From: Microbacterium sp. PM5
GTDB lineage: Bacteria > Actinomycetota > Actinomycetes > Actinomycetales > Microbacteriaceae
NCBI RefSeq assembly: GCF_003293595.1
Contig: NZ_CP022162.1
Location: forward strand, 2,797,432-2,861,431
Length of the DNA stretch: 64,000 bases
Direction: 5' to 3'
Made by a program: the position numbers and the translations under genes. The notes beneath the pieces are model-generated. The model was not told the origin of the DNA. It searched no databases and saw only the letters and a list, made by a program, of their open reading frames with translations. The number at the start of each line of letters is the position of its first letter. The stretch's first letter is position 1. This document shows, piece by piece, positions 18,073 to 27,051 of the stretch.

Positions 18073-18078
18073 ACCCTA
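18073..18078 (-). promoter_or_regulatory. -10 element (TAGGGT) of accD
   Basis: TAGGGT on the minus strand, seven nt before GTG 18065; it fixes the shorter accD start. The same hexamer drives birA divergently 104 bp away. Confidence 0.6.
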
Positions 18079-18181
18079 GCGACCGGGTCCACGACTCTGT
18101 TGGGGGACGCTCACAACGAGACGGGGATTCGGTTGTGGGATGCCGCGCCATCGCACACCGCCGCGGTGCGCTCGCCGCGCG

Positions 18182-18187
18182 TAGGGT
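18182..18187 (+). promoter_or_regulatory. -10 element (TAGGGT) of birA
   Basis: TAGGGT six nt (ggcgct) before ATG 18194. Confidence 0.6.
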
Positions 18188-18193
18188 GGCGCT

Positions 18194-18973
18194 ATGTCGA
18201 TTCCCACCGAGGGCTATCCCCTGACCGCCGCGGTCTCGCCGCGGGTGCACGTCATCGAGAGCGTCGACTCGACGAATGCGAAGCTCCTCCGTGACGTCGA
18301 GGGCGCCCCCGACGCCCACCCGCATCTGTCCATGCTCGTGACGCGTGATCAGCGCGCCGGACGTGGACGTCTCGACCGCACCTGGGTCACACCTCCGGGC
18401 TCTGCGGTCGCGATCTCGGTGGTGCTGCGCGTCGGCGCGGTCGCCGTGCACGATCGGGGCTGGATTCCCCTCGTCGCCGGAGCGGCGATGGTCGACGCGG
18501 TCGCCGCGCAGCTGCCCGGGAACGCCGTCGCGCTGAAGTGGCCGAACGACGTGCTCGTCGATGGTCGCAAGATCTGCGGCATCCTCGCCGAGGTCCTGCC
18601 CGCCGATCCGCATACCGTCGTTCTCGGCGCCGGGGTGAACACGGCGATGACGGAGGCGGACCTGCCCGTGCCGACGGCGACCTCTTTCGCGGTCTCGGGT
18701 GTCGACGTCGACGAAGACCGTCTGCTCGCCGACTACGTCAGCGGCCTGCGGGACCTGATCGCGGAATTGGCGGTCCGCGGAGGCGACGCCGTCGCGCCGA
18801 CGGTCGCCGAGCGGTGCGCGACGATCGGGACTCAGGTGAGTGTGACCGTGCCGGAGGGAACGGCGCTCGTGGGACGCGCGCTCCGCCTGGATCCCGATGG
18901 CCGGCTGGTGGTCGCCATCGTCGACGGTGCCGAGCGCATCGTCGGTGCGGGTGACGTCGTGCACGTACGCTGA
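18194..18973 (+). CDS. birA: Biotin-[acetyl-CoA-carboxylase] ligase
   Basis: 259 residues: a class I ligase without the DNA-binding HTH of E. coli BirA. Visible are VIESVDSTNAKLL, biotin-binding RAGRGRLDRTWVTPPGSAV, and KWPNDVLVDGRKICGILAE with the catalytic lysine. A small SH3-like C-terminal domain follows (from TVPEGTALVGRAL). It makes biotinyl-AMP and biotinylates the BCCP lysine of the carboxylase alpha chain. Located divergently from accD/accE, a functional association. Without an HTH it should not be a repressor. Confidence 0.94.
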   Translation: MSIPTEGYPLTAAVSPRVHVIESVDSTNAKLLRDVEGAPDAHPHLSMLVTRDQRAGRGRLDRTWVTPPGSAVAISVVLRVGAVAVHDRGWIPLVAGAAMVDAVAAQLPGNAVALKWPNDVLVDGRKICGILAEVLPADPHTVVLGAGVNTAMTEADLPVPTATSFAVSGVDVDEDRLLADYVSGLRDLIAELAVRGGDAVAPTVAERCATIGTQVSVTVPEGTALVGRALRLDPDGRLVVAIVDGAERIVGAGDVVHVR

Positions 18974-19052
18974 GCGCCGGGCCCGGGTGCCGCCCAACGG
19001 CGTGATCGCGTGACGACGGCCCGGTCATGCGCGGTTTCGCCCGGCCACCGGG

Positions 19053-19058
19053 CACAAT
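19053..19058 (+). promoter_or_regulatory. -10-like element (CACAAT) of the PH-domain gene
   Basis: CACAAT six nt (gatctc) before GTG 19065; same spacing as the TANNNT cases. Confidence 0.45.
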
Positions 19059-19064
19059 GATCTC

Positions 19065-19643
19065 GTGACCTCGCCCACCGCCTACCCCGGGCGTCCCGCT
19101 GCGCCGGCGCCGGGTGCGCCGGCGCCGGAGCGCCGCGTCGCGCGCGTGCGGGCGCACGCGCGCGGTCTGTTTTGGTCGGCGCTGGTGCTGATCGCCGTGG
19201 CCGGGGCCACGGGCTACTTCACGGGAAATCTGCCGGAGCCACTGCAGGACTGGATGCTGTGGGCCGCCGCAGGCCTCGTCGTCGCGCTGCTGGTCGTGAT
19301 CCCCTACGTCCGATGGTGGACGCACACCTACACCGTGACGACGCGCCGCGTCGTCGAGCAGTCGGGCGTCTTCGGCCGTCGACGCCGGGAAGTGCTGCAC
19401 GCCCGCGGGTACACCATCGAGGAGCGTCGCGGTCCGCTGCAGCGGCTGTGGGGCGCCGGCACGCTCGTGCTGTCGAACGGTGTCGATGAGCCGCTGCGTA
19501 TGGTCAACGTCCCCGCGGCGCGCCTGCTGCACGAGGCCCTGTCCGATCAGGTGGAAGTCAGCCAGATCCTCGCGCATCGCGACGGGCACTGGGACGGCGC
19601 CACCGCCCCGCTCATCGGCGACCCGCCGCCGCTGCCGCGCTGA
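19065..19643 (+). CDS. PH-domain (YdbS-like, bPH2) membrane protein
   Basis: 192 residues. A Pro/Ala/Gly-rich N-terminus with a repeated APAPGAPAPE segment precedes two transmembrane helices (about 40-85). The bacterial PH domain follows: TYTVTTRRVVEQSGVFGRRR and ERRGPLQRLWGAGTLVLSNG. Homologue in position and type of Rv3278c of M. tuberculosis, next to birA and purK. The role of this family is not established; the domain probably faces the cytoplasm. Confidence 0.82.
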   Translation: MTSPTAYPGRPAAPAPGAPAPERRVARVRAHARGLFWSALVLIAVAGATGYFTGNLPEPLQDWMLWAAAGLVVALLVVIPYVRWWTHTYTVTTRRVVEQSGVFGRRRREVLHARGYTIEERRGPLQRLWGAGTLVLSNGVDEPLRMVNVPAARLLHEALSDQVEVSQILAHRDGHWDGATAPLIGDPPPLPR

Positions 19644-19740
19644 TCGCGATCCTGACGGCCGGGCGAGATCGACGCTGGGCGCACGCCGCGGTGCGCGTGC
19701 CCCGCGAACTGAGAAGATGGATGCGACGAAAAGGAGCACC

Positions 19741-20856
19741 ATGGCACTCACCCTCGGCATCGTGGGCGGCGGGCAGCTCGCCCGGATGATGATCGCTCCG
19801 GCGGTGGAGCTCGGCGTCCGCGTGCGCGTGCTCGCCGAAGAAGAGGGGATGTCCGCCGCGCTCGCGGCGACCGCCGTCGGCGACTACCGCGACCTCGACA
19901 CCGTCCGCGCATTCGCTCGCGACGTCGACGTCGTCACCTTCGACCACGAACACGTCCCGCAGGACGTGCTGCGGGCGCTGGTGGCCAACGGCATCCGCGT
20001 GCACCCCGGTCCCGACGCGCTCCAGTTCGCCCAGGACAAGCTCGCGATGCGAGCGCGCCTGGCCGAGCTCGGCATGCCGCAGCCGGAATGGGCGGCCGTC
20101 ACGGACGCCGCCGAGCTGCAGAGCTTCCTCGACGCCAACGGCGGGCGCGTGGTCGTCAAGACGCCGCGAGGCGGTTACGACGGCAAGGGGGTGCGGGTCG
20201 TCAGCGATCCCGCCGAGGTCGCCGACTGGTTCGACGGTGGCGCGCTGCTGGCCGAAGAGCTCGTCGACTTCTCGCGCGAACTGGCGCAGCAGGTCGCGCG
20301 CCGTCCCTCCGGTGAGCTGCGCGCGTATCCCGTCGTCGAGACGGTGCAGCGCGGCGGCGTGTGCGCCGAGGTGGTCGCACCGGCGCCGCACGGCGGCGCC
20401 CGGCTCACGGAGGTCGCGGCCTCGATCGGCACGAGCATCGCGGAAGGGCTGGGTGTGACCGGGATGCTGGCCGTCGAGCTGTTCGAGACCACGGACGAGC
20501 GTCTGCTGGTCAACGAACTCGCCATGCGGCCACACAACAGCGGCCACTGGAGTCAGGACGGTGCCGTCACCGGACAGTTCGAGCAGCACGTGCGCGCGGT
20601 GCTCGACCTGCCGCTGGGTGACCCGACGGCGCGCCAGCCCTGGGCGGTCATGGTGAACATCCTCGGCGGACCCGAGACCGATTCGCTGGAGAGCCGCTTT
20701 CCGGCCGTGCTCGCCGCGCACCCCGCGGTGAAGGTGCACACCTACGGCAAGGCGCCGCGGCCCGGGCGCAAGGTCGGCCACGTCAACGCCTTCGGCGACG
20801 ACGTGGATGCCGTCGTGTACGAGGCACGCGCCGCGGCCGCGTTCTTCGCCGACTGA
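19741..20856 (+). CDS. purK: N5-carboxyaminoimidazole ribonucleotide synthase
   Basis: 371 residues. N-terminal TLGIVGGGQLARMMIAPA, ATP-grasp core VVVKTPRGGYDGKGVRVV, and the PurK signature ELAMRPHNSGHWSQDG. It converts AIR, bicarbonate and ATP to N5-CAIR, the substrate of PurE encoded just downstream. Start ATG 19741 has AAGGAG seven nt upstream, a clear SD and unlike the leaderless neighbours. A separate promoter and a hairpin lie between it and purE. Confidence 0.96.
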   Translation: MALTLGIVGGGQLARMMIAPAVELGVRVRVLAEEEGMSAALAATAVGDYRDLDTVRAFARDVDVVTFDHEHVPQDVLRALVANGIRVHPGPDALQFAQDKLAMRARLAELGMPQPEWAAVTDAAELQSFLDANGGRVVVKTPRGGYDGKGVRVVSDPAEVADWFDGGALLAEELVDFSRELAQQVARRPSGELRAYPVVETVQRGGVCAEVVAPAPHGGARLTEVAASIGTSIAEGLGVTGMLAVELFETTDERLLVNELAMRPHNSGHWSQDGAVTGQFEQHVRAVLDLPLGDPTARQPWAVMVNILGGPETDSLESRFPAVLAAHPAVKVHTYGKAPRPGRKVGHVNAFGDDVDAVVYEARAAAAFFAD

Positions 20857-20886
20857 CCTCCTCGCCCGCCGCGGGCGTTCCGAACT

Positions 20887-20924
20887 GCACGGGGCGCCGG
20901 ATGCCACGGGCCGGAGCGCCGTGC
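20887..20924 (+). terminator. Candidate terminator hairpin after purK
   Basis: Arms 20887-20900 (GCACGGGGCGCCGG) and 20911-20924 (CCGGAGCGCCGTGC) pair in 12 of 14 positions across a 10-nt loop; no T-tract. It lies 30 nt after purK and before the purE promoter. Confidence 0.5.
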
Positions 20925-20973
20925 ACGGCGGGCGGGATGCGTGGCGTTGCGGGGTTCTTCCAGCGTGCCGTCC

Positions 20974-20979
20974 TAGCCT
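20974..20979 (+). promoter_or_regulatory. -10 element (TAGCCT) of purE
   Basis: TAGCCT six nt (ggtcgg) before the purE GTG; supports a separate purE-LCP-glycosyltransferase transcript. Confidence 0.6.
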
Positions 20980-20985
20980 GGTCGG

Positions 20986-21501
20986 GTGACTCGCGCTCTG
21001 CATTCCTCGGCATCCCCTCTCGTCGGCGTCGTGATGGGATCGGACTCCGACTGGCGCGTCATGAGCGATGCCTCTCAGGTGCTCAGCGAGTTCACGATCG
21101 AGCACGAAGTCGAAGTCGTCTCCGCTCATCGCACGCCCGACAAGCTGCTGCGATACGGGCGTGAGGCTCGGGAGCGTGGCCTGCGTGTGATCATCGCGGG
21201 TGCGGGTGGTGCGGCTCATCTGCCGGGCATGCTCGCGTCGGTCACCGCATTGCCGGTGATCGGTGTGCCGGTGCAGCTGGCGACGCTCGAGGGGCTCGAC
21301 TCGCTGCTCAGCATCGTGCAGATGCCGGCGGGGATTCCCGTGGCGACCGTGTCGATCAACGGTGCCAAGAACGCCGGTCTGCTGGCGGCGCGGATCCTCG
21401 GTGCGTCCGACGCCCGGATCGCCGACCGTGTCGAGCACTACGCGCGCACCCTCGAGGCGCAGGTCGAGGAGAAGAATCTGCGCCTGAAGGAGTCACTGTG
21501 A
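20986..21501 (+). CDS. purE: N5-carboxyaminoimidazole ribonucleotide mutase
   Basis: 171 residues of class I Pur[30 protein letters not shown] with the catalytic His, and [16 protein letters not shown]. It converts N5-CAIR from PurK into CAIR in de novo purine synthesis. GTG start in leaderless context. The LCP gene start overlaps its stop codon (GTGA), so a housekeeping purine gene is translationally coupled to wall assembly here. Confidence 0.96.
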   Translation: MTRALHSSASPLVGVVMGSDSDWRVMSDASQVLSEFTIEHEVEVVSAHRTPDKLLRYGREARERGLRVIIAGAGGAAHLPGMLASVTALPVIGVPVQLATLEGLDSLLSIVQMPAGIPVATVSINGAKNAGLLAARILGASDARIADRVEHYARTLEAQVEEKNLRLKESL

Positions 21502-22961
21502 GCACGGCCGCACCGCCGCGCTCGCCGCGGGCCGCCGCCGAGCCGGTGATCGTCGGCGAGCAGCCGATGCGTCGACCCGACACACGGTCGCCGCGCGTGA
21601 TGACCCGCCGCGCCTGGTGGCTGCTGGCCCTGAACTTCCTGGTTCCCGGCTCGGCGCAGGTCCTAGCAGGAAGCCGGCGCCTCGGCCGGGTGGGGCTGAC
21701 GGCGACGCTGATCATGTGGGTGGGCGTGGTCGTCGCGGCCGTAGCGGCTCTGGTGTGGCCGACGCTGCTGTTCACGCTCGGCACCAACGCGGCCGCACTG
21801 CTGGCCGTCCAGCTGGTGCTCCTGGCCTACGCCGTGCTGTGGGTCGTGCTGACGATCGACACCCTCCGTCTGATCCGCCTCGTGAATCTGCGAGCGGGAG
21901 CGAGGCCGCTGGTGGCGACGCTCGCCATCGTCGGGCTCCTCGTCGGCAGCGGCGGCGCTGTCTACGCCGCCCAGCAGCTGCTGGCGCCCGCGCGCGAGGC
22001 GATCGCGTCGATCTTCACGAACAACGCGCCGCCCGTTCCGCCGTCCAACGGCTACTACAACTTCCTCCTGCTCGGAGCCGACAGCGGACTGGGCCGGGAC
22101 TCCATGCGGTTCGACAGCATCTCCGTGGTGTCGGTAAACGCCGAGACCGGCGCGGTGCACATCACCGGCATCCCGCGCGATCTCGCGTACGCGCCGTTCG
22201 CCGACGGTCCCATGCACGATCGGTACCCCGACGGTTTCGAGGGGCATCCCTCGCCGACGTGCGGGTGGGGGCCGGGCATCAATCAGCTGATGAACGCGGT
22301 GGAGATCTGCCAGCCCGACGAGGGCAAGGACATCTACCCGGATGCCGCGGCGAACAGCTCCACGCCGGCCGTCGAGGCCACGAAGGATGCCGCGGAAGGC
22401 ATTCTCGGCATCCAGATCCCGTACTACGTCTTCGTCGACATGAAGGGCTTCGCCGACATCGTCGACGCGCTCGGCGGCGTGGACATCACCGTGCAGGAGC
22501 GGCTGCCGAAGGGGGGCGGACCCACCTACGAGGGGGAGCCCGCCGAGGACTGGGCGATTGGGTGGATCGAGGCGGGGCCGCAGCACATGGACGGCGACAC
22601 GGCGCAGTGGTACGCCCGATCGCGGTACACGACGAGCGACTGGGACCGGATGCGGCGGCAGCGTGAGTTGCAGCAGGCGATCCTCGCGCAGGCGAACCCG
22701 GCGAACGTGTTGAGCCGTTTCCAGGCGGTCGCCGCGGCGGGTTCGGACCTCGTCAAGACCGACATCCCGGACTCGATGCTCGGATTCCTCGTGCAGTTGG
22801 GCGTGAAGGCCAAGGAGCAGCCGGTGCAGACCCTCGAGCTCACCCCCGAGGGCGCCGGCATCGACACCGACAACCCGACCCCCGACCAGTACGCGCACGT
22901 GCGCGACCTCATCCAGCAGGCGCTCTATCCGCCGTCTCCGTCTCCGACGAGCGAAGGCTGA
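21498..22961 (+). CDS. LytR-CpsA-Psr (LCP) family wall-glycan ligase
   Basis: 487 residues. A cytoplasmic tail (about 1-40) precedes four hydrophobic segments (about 35-175). The extracytoplasmic LCP domain starts at [20 protein letters not shown] and continues [15 protein letters not shown] and [14 protein letters not shown], which hold the conserved Asp/Arg residues for polyprenyl-pyrophosphate binding. LCP enzymes attach lipid-linked wall glycans to peptidoglycan. Plausibly it anchors the rhamnose-containing polymer made by genes from 27052 on. The extra N-terminal membrane segments are more than the single helix of classic LCP proteins. Confidence 0.9.
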   Translation: MSTAAPPRSPRAAAEPVIVGEQPMRRPDTRSPRVMTRRAWWLLALNFLVPGSAQVLAGSRRLGRVGLTATLIMWVGVVVAAVAALVWPTLLFTLGTNAAALLAVQLVLLAYAVLWVVLTIDTLRLIRLVNLRAGARPLVATLAIVGLLVGSGGAVYAAQQLLAPAREAIASIFTNNAPPVPPSNGYYNFLLLGADSGLGRDSMRFDSISVVSVNAETGAVHITGIPRDLAYAPFADGPMHDRYPDGFEGHPSPTCGWGPGINQLMNAVEICQPDEGKDIYPDAAANSSTPAVEATKDAAEGILGIQIPYYVFVDMKGFADIVDALGGVDITVQERLPKGGGPTYEGEPAEDWAIGWIEAGPQHMDGDTAQWYARSRYTTSDWDRMRRQRELQQAILAQANPANVLSRFQAVAAAGSDLVKTDIPDSMLGFLVQLGVKAKEQPVQTLELTPEGAGIDTDNPTPDQYAHVRDLIQQALYPPSPSPTSEG

Positions 22962-22964
22962 GGC

Positions 22965-24086
22965 ATGGTCGCGACTCTGCGCGTGGTGCTCGACCAGCTC
23001 GTCGCGCCGACCGACCCCGACCTCGCTCTCGCATCGCGCGAGACGGGGCGTGCCCTCGTCGCGACCACGCCCGGTGGGTGCGAGGTGGCGGCGATCGTTC
23101 CCTCGGCGCCCGATGCCGCGGGCGATCTCGAGGGGGCGGTGCCCGGACTCGCCGACGTCACGCGCGCCCCGCTGGCAAGGCGTGAGCTCGCCGCCTCGTG
23201 GCAGCTCGGGCTGGCACCGGGGATCGGCGGGGGAATGATCCACTCGCCGACTGCGCTCGCGCCGCTGGTCAAGCACGATCGCGTCCACGACAACGACCAG
23301 ACCGTCGTGACGATGTGGGATCTTTCGGCCTGGGAGCGGGCGGGAGAGATGCCGCGGACGGCCGTCACGTGGCACCGGGCGATGCTCAAGCGCGCCCTGA
23401 AGCACGCGGATGCCGTCGTGGTGCCGAGCCACGCGATGGCGCACCATCTCGCGGAGATCGCGCCCTTCGGCGACCGGATCCGCGTGATCGCGGGAGCCGC
23501 GCCGGCCGGCTTCGCCGTTCCCACCGACGAGGTCGGGCGGCGGCGGGCGCTCGATGTGCCCGATGGGTGTCTCGTCGTGCCGGGGTCGTCGGCGGCCTCC
23601 GCGGGGCTGTCCACCGCTTTCGCGGCCATCGCCGCGGCGGGAGCGGACCTGCCGGTCGTGGTGATCGGTGCGTCCGAGGGGGACGAGCCGGCCGTTGCTG
23701 AGCTGGCGGCGGCATCCGGACTTGCAGAAGGGCGTGTGCATGTGCGCGGCGCCCTGGAGGACGCGGATCGCGCGGCCGTTCTGGGCGGGGCGGTGGCGTT
23801 GCTGGCTCCGTCGACGCTGAGCGGTTTTCCGTGGCGGGTCGTGGAGGCGTTGGCCGTCGGTGTTCCCGTCATCGCCGCGGACTCCGAAACGCATCGCGAG
23901 GTCGTCTGGGACGGGGGAGTGCTGGCGCCGGCGTCGGAGGACGGTGCGTTCGCGGACGCGCTCGCCGGTCTGCTCGGCTCAGCCGCGGCGGTCGAGCGGC
24001 AGGCCGTGCTGGCCGCGGATCGCGGCCGGGCCTTCTCGTGGATGAGTGCCGCCGAGCGGATCTGGCAGCTGCACGCCGACCTGTGA
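22965..24086 (+). CDS. GT-B glycosyltransferase (family 4-like)
   Basis: 373 residues. The C-terminal half is GT4-like: LDVPDGCLVVPGSSAASAG, a donor-site block LAPSTLSGFPWRVVEALAVG and VPVIAADSETHREV. The usual E-x7-E motif is changed (SGFPWRVVEALA), but the second Glu remains. The N half has no signal peptide, so it acts on the cytoplasmic face. It starts 3 nt after the LCP stop and belongs to the purE-LCP unit. Sugar donor unknown. Confidence 0.8.
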   Translation: MVATLRVVLDQLVAPTDPDLALASRETGRALVATTPGGCEVAAIVPSAPDAAGDLEGAVPGLADVTRAPLARRELAASWQLGLAPGIGGGMIHSPTALAPLVKHDRVHDNDQTVVTMWDLSAWERAGEMPRTAVTWHRAMLKRALKHADAVVVPSHAMAHHLAEIAPFGDRIRVIAGAAPAGFAVPTDEVGRRRALDVPDGCLVVPGSSAASAGLSTAFAAIAAAGADLPVVVIGASEGDEPAVAELAAASGLAEGRVHVRGALEDADRAAVLGGAVALLAPSTLSGFPWRVVEALAVGVPVIAADSETHREVVWDGGVLAPASEDGAFADALAGLLGSAAAVERQAVLAADRGRAFSWMSAAERIWQLHADL

Positions 24087-24155
24087 GGACGCGTGATCGG
24101 GGCGTGTCTTCGGCGTGTCTGGCCTGCCCCGGTGGTATCAGCACGTCACATCAGT

Positions 24156-24161
24156 AACAAT
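24156..24161 (+). promoter_or_regulatory. -10-like element (AACAAT) of the large secreted protein
   Basis: AACAAT six nt (ggtcac) before GTG 24168; it supports this start over one 75 nt upstream. Confidence 0.5.
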
Positions 24162-24167
24162 GGTCAC

Positions 24168-27047
24168 GTGCGTACCCGAGTCCGGTCCCCCCGCCCTGAT
24201 CGGCACTCACAGCGAGGGATGCTCGCCGGAGCCGTCGCTGCGACAGCGGCGCTGATCGGGTCGCTCGTGCTCGCGGCTCCCGCCGCCGCCGTGCCGACGG
24301 CCGCTCCCGCCGCGGTCGAGACTGGAATCGTCCAGGCCGCCGCCGTAGCCGGATTCAATCCGGAGAACATCATCTCCGACGCGCTCTTCTACGACGGTAA
24401 CGCCATGTCGTCGGCGGAAATCCAGGCCTTCCTCGATGCGAAGATCGGCAGCTGCAGCAACGGCAAGTGCCTGAACGTCCTCAACGTCAGTATTTCCTCG
24501 AGGGACGCTTGGTATTCGGCGGTGACGGGCGATCTCGTCTGCTCCTCACTCCAGGGCGGCACCATGCGCACATCCGAACTGATCTACCGCGTTCAGGTCG
24601 CATGTGGGATCTCCGCGAAGGCGATTCTCGTCACGCTACAGAAGGAGCAGGGGCTGACAACGAGCAGCGCACCGTCCGACTGGAACCTGCAGGCGGCGAT
24701 GGGCGCGTCGTGTCCCGATACGTCGCCGTGTGATCCCGCCTACTCCGGCGTGGGCCCTCAGATCGTACAGGGCGTGCGTCAACTCAAGATCTACAAGGCG
24801 GGACGCTTCGGCAAGCAACCGGGCGTCAACTTCATCGGGTACAGCCCGAACGCCGCATGTGGCGGGACGAACCTCAACATCCAGAACTACGCCACCGCGG
24901 CACTGTACAACTACACGCCTTACCAGCCCAACGCCGCCTCTCTTGCCGCCGGTTGGGGGCTCGGTGACGGCTGCTCGAGCTACGGAAACCGCAACTTTTT
25001 CAACTACTACACGAGTTGGTTCGGGTCTACGCAGTTCGCCGACGGCGGGTTGTACAACGTCGGAGCCGACATCTATCTGATGACCGCGGGCAAGCGCTAC
25101 CACGTGACGGCAGCGGACTGGCCGGCCTACCAAGCGGCCTTCGGGAACCCCTCGCCGGTCTCCGCGTCGCTGCTCAACGGCGCGACCACGGATGCCGGCG
25201 ACGCGACGCGGTACCTGCGCAACAACTCCACCCTGGTCGTCGCCTACCTCGACGGCGGGACGACGCATCGCTTCTCCAGCTGCACGCTGGTGTCGGCCTG
25301 GGGCGGCGCCTGCGGCTCCGGCCTGACCAACGTCGGCCCCGAGGTGTTCAGCAGGCTCGGCGCGGGAAGCGAGATGACGACGTTCGCTCGACTGACCGCG
25401 GGCGGACGCATCCACGCGATCTCGGGCACCTCCCTCGTGCCGTATTTCGACGCGCGCGCCCTGAAGGAGGGCGCCGGGGTCACCGATCCCTACGCCGCCG
25501 TCATGTCGGCCGCGACCGTGCGCACGTACAAGATCGACCGTCTGCGCTTCGCGACGGGGCAGCTCGTGCGCATGCGGGGCGACGAACGTGTCTGGGCCGT
25601 CGCGGACGGCGGGCGTCTGCTCTACGTGCCGTCCTTCGGCGTGACGTCGGACATCGGGTTGAACGGTGCCGTCGTCGAGGTCTCGTCCGACGACCTTGCC
25701 GGATTCACGCAGTCGGGGACGCTCTCGGCCGTCGTCGCCTGCGGAGGCAAGACCTACCTCGCCGCATCGGGGACGTTGTATCCGTTCTCCGACGCTTCCG
25801 GGTTCTCGGCTTCGGACCTCGGATCCGCCGTGTGCGGCACGCTGAAGCTGTCGACCGATGCGCCGCAGAAGATCTTCGCGCAGGCATCGGGAACCGCGGA
25901 GGTCTACGTTCTCGAAGGCGGCGTGCGCCGCCACGTCACCTCCCGCCAGAAGCTGTCCGAGTTGGCCGGCTCCGCGTCGCCCCGCGTCCTCACCGTCTCG
26001 TCGGCGTCCCTCACCCCGATCCCGATCGGGCCGGCATACCTCTCGGTGGCGGCCGGGGTCCCGATCCAGGGCGTCGGCGAGGCCCCCGTGTGGCTTCCCA
26101 TCGGCAGTGGCGGACTGCTGCACGTTCCCTCCTTCGGGGTCACCGAAGACCTCGGCATCCCGCGCTCGTCGGTGACGTCCGTACCGGCATCCGTGGTCGC
26201 CTCCCTGCCGAAGGCGGGCACGCTCTCGCCGATCGTCTCGTGCGGCGGGGCCGTGTACCTGGCCGCGTCCGGGACGCTGTACCGGTTCTCCAATGCCGCC
26301 GGCTTCACCGCATCCGATCTCGGTCCGGCGGTCTGCGGAGTGCTGACGCTCTCCCCGGATGCGCCTCAGCGGATCTTCGCGCGCGTGTCGGGAACGGCGG
26401 AGGTCTACCTCCTGGAGAACGGCAGCCGCGCGCACGTCACCTCGATGGCCAAGCTCGTCGAGCTGGCGGGGACGTCGTCGCCGCGCGTGCTGAACGTGAC
26501 GGCCGGCACCCTCGCGCAGTTCCCGCTGGGCGATCCGCAGGTGTCGGTGACGGTGGGGACCCCGATCCAGGCGACCGGTGAGGCGCCGGTGTGGCTGCCC
26601 ATCGAGGGCGCACGCATCCTCCACGTCCCGTCCTTCGGCGTGACCGAAGACCTGGGGATCGCCCGGTCATCGGTGGTCAGCGTCCCGGCCGCGGTCGTGG
26701 CCTCCTTCACGCAGGCGGGCACCCTGTCTCCGATCGTCCGCTGCGGCGGCACCGTCTACGTGGCGGCGTCGGGCACGCTGTTCGCCTTCGCGGATGCGAC
26801 CGGATTCACTCCGTCCGATCTCGGAGCGGGGGCCTGCGCGAAGCTGACCCTCTCGGCGGACGCGCCGCAGGCCGTGTTCGTTCGCGTGTCGGGCACCGCG
26901 GAGGTCTACGTCCTCCAGGGCGGCGAACGGCGTCACGTGACGTCGATGTCGGCGCTCGTGCGTCTGGCCGGCACGGCCTCGCCGCGTGTCCTCACGGTGA
27001 CGTCCGGGAGCCTCGCGCAGTTGCCCCTCGGCGCGAACGTGACCTGA
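24168..27047 (+). CDS. Large secreted hemagglutinin-like protein with three ~166-residue repeats
   Basis: 959 residues. A basic N-terminus (RTRVRSPRPDRHSQRG) and a long hydrophobic h-region ending around APAAA form a signal peptide of about 41 residues. The N-terminal domain (about 60-290; FNPENIISDALFYDGNAMSS, AILVTLQKEQGLTTSSAPSD) is of the type annotated as hemagglutinin in actinobacteria and has a lysozyme/transglycosylase-like look. The rest is repetitive, with LHVPSFGVTEDLGI-type blocks at periods of 166 and 167 residues. Each unit has paired cysteines (CGG and VCG) and ends at TAEVYVLEGG and HVTS. No sortase motif or C-terminal anchor. Probably binds glycans or wall; function not known. 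Confidence 0.82.
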   Translation: MRTRVRSPRPDRHSQRGMLAGAVAATAALIGSLVLAAPAAAVPTAAPAAVETGIVQAAAVAGFNPENIISDALFYDGNAMSSAEIQAFLDAKIGSCSNGKCLNVLNVSISSRDAWYSAVTGDLVCSSLQGGTMRTSELIYRVQVACGISAKAILVTLQKEQGLTTSSAPSDWNLQAAMGASCPDTSPCDPAYSGVGPQIVQGVRQLKIYKAGRFGKQPGVNFIGYSPNAACGGTNLNIQNYATAALYNYTPYQPNAASLAAGWGLGDGCSSYGNRNFFNYYTSWFGSTQFADGGLYNVGADIYLMTAGKRYHVTAADWPAYQAAFGNPSPVSASLLNGATTDAGDATRYLRNNSTLVVAYLDGGTTHRFSSCTLVSAWGGACGSGLTNVGPEVFSRLGAGSEMTTFARLTAGGRIHAISGTSLVPYFDARALKEGAGVTDPYAAVMSAATVRTYKIDRLRFATGQLVRMRGDERVWAVADGGRLLYVPSFGVTSDIGLNGAVVEVSSDDLAGFTQSGTLSAVVACGGKTYLAASGTLYPFSDASGFSASDLGSAVCGTLKLSTDAPQKIFAQASGTAEVYVLEGGVRRHVTSRQKLSELAGSASPRVLTVSSASLTPIPIGPAYLSVAAGVPIQGVGEAPVWLPIGSGGLLHVPSFGVTEDLGIPRSSVTSVPASVVASLPKAGTLSPIVSCGGAVYLAASGTLYRFSNAAGFTASDLGPAVCGVLTLSPDAPQRIFARVSGTAEVYLLENGSRAHVTSMAKLVELAGTSSPRVLNVTAGTLAQFPLGDPQVSVTVGTPIQATGEAPVWLPIEGARILHVPSFGVTEDLGIARSSVVSVPAAVVASFTQAGTLSPIVRCGGTVYVAASGTLFAFADATGFTPSDLGAGACAKLTLSADAPQAVFVRVSGTAEVYVLQGGERRHVTSMSALVRLAGTASPRVLTVTSGSLAQLPLGANVT
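25626..27040 (+). repeat. Three tandem ~500-bp in-frame repeats
   Basis: Unit starts aligned on the VPSFGVT codons fall at 25626, 26124 and 26625 (498 and 501 bp apart). The copies diverge at DNA level but keep the protein pattern, so the duplication is old or under selection. A weaker, partial relative lies in front (about 25046-25560). Confidence 0.85.
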
Positions 27048-27051
27048 CCCG

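Noticed and set aside
24636..26624. A 662-codon minus-strand frame
   Set aside because: Antisense shadow of the secreted repeat protein; the plus-strand frame has signal peptide, domains and repeats.
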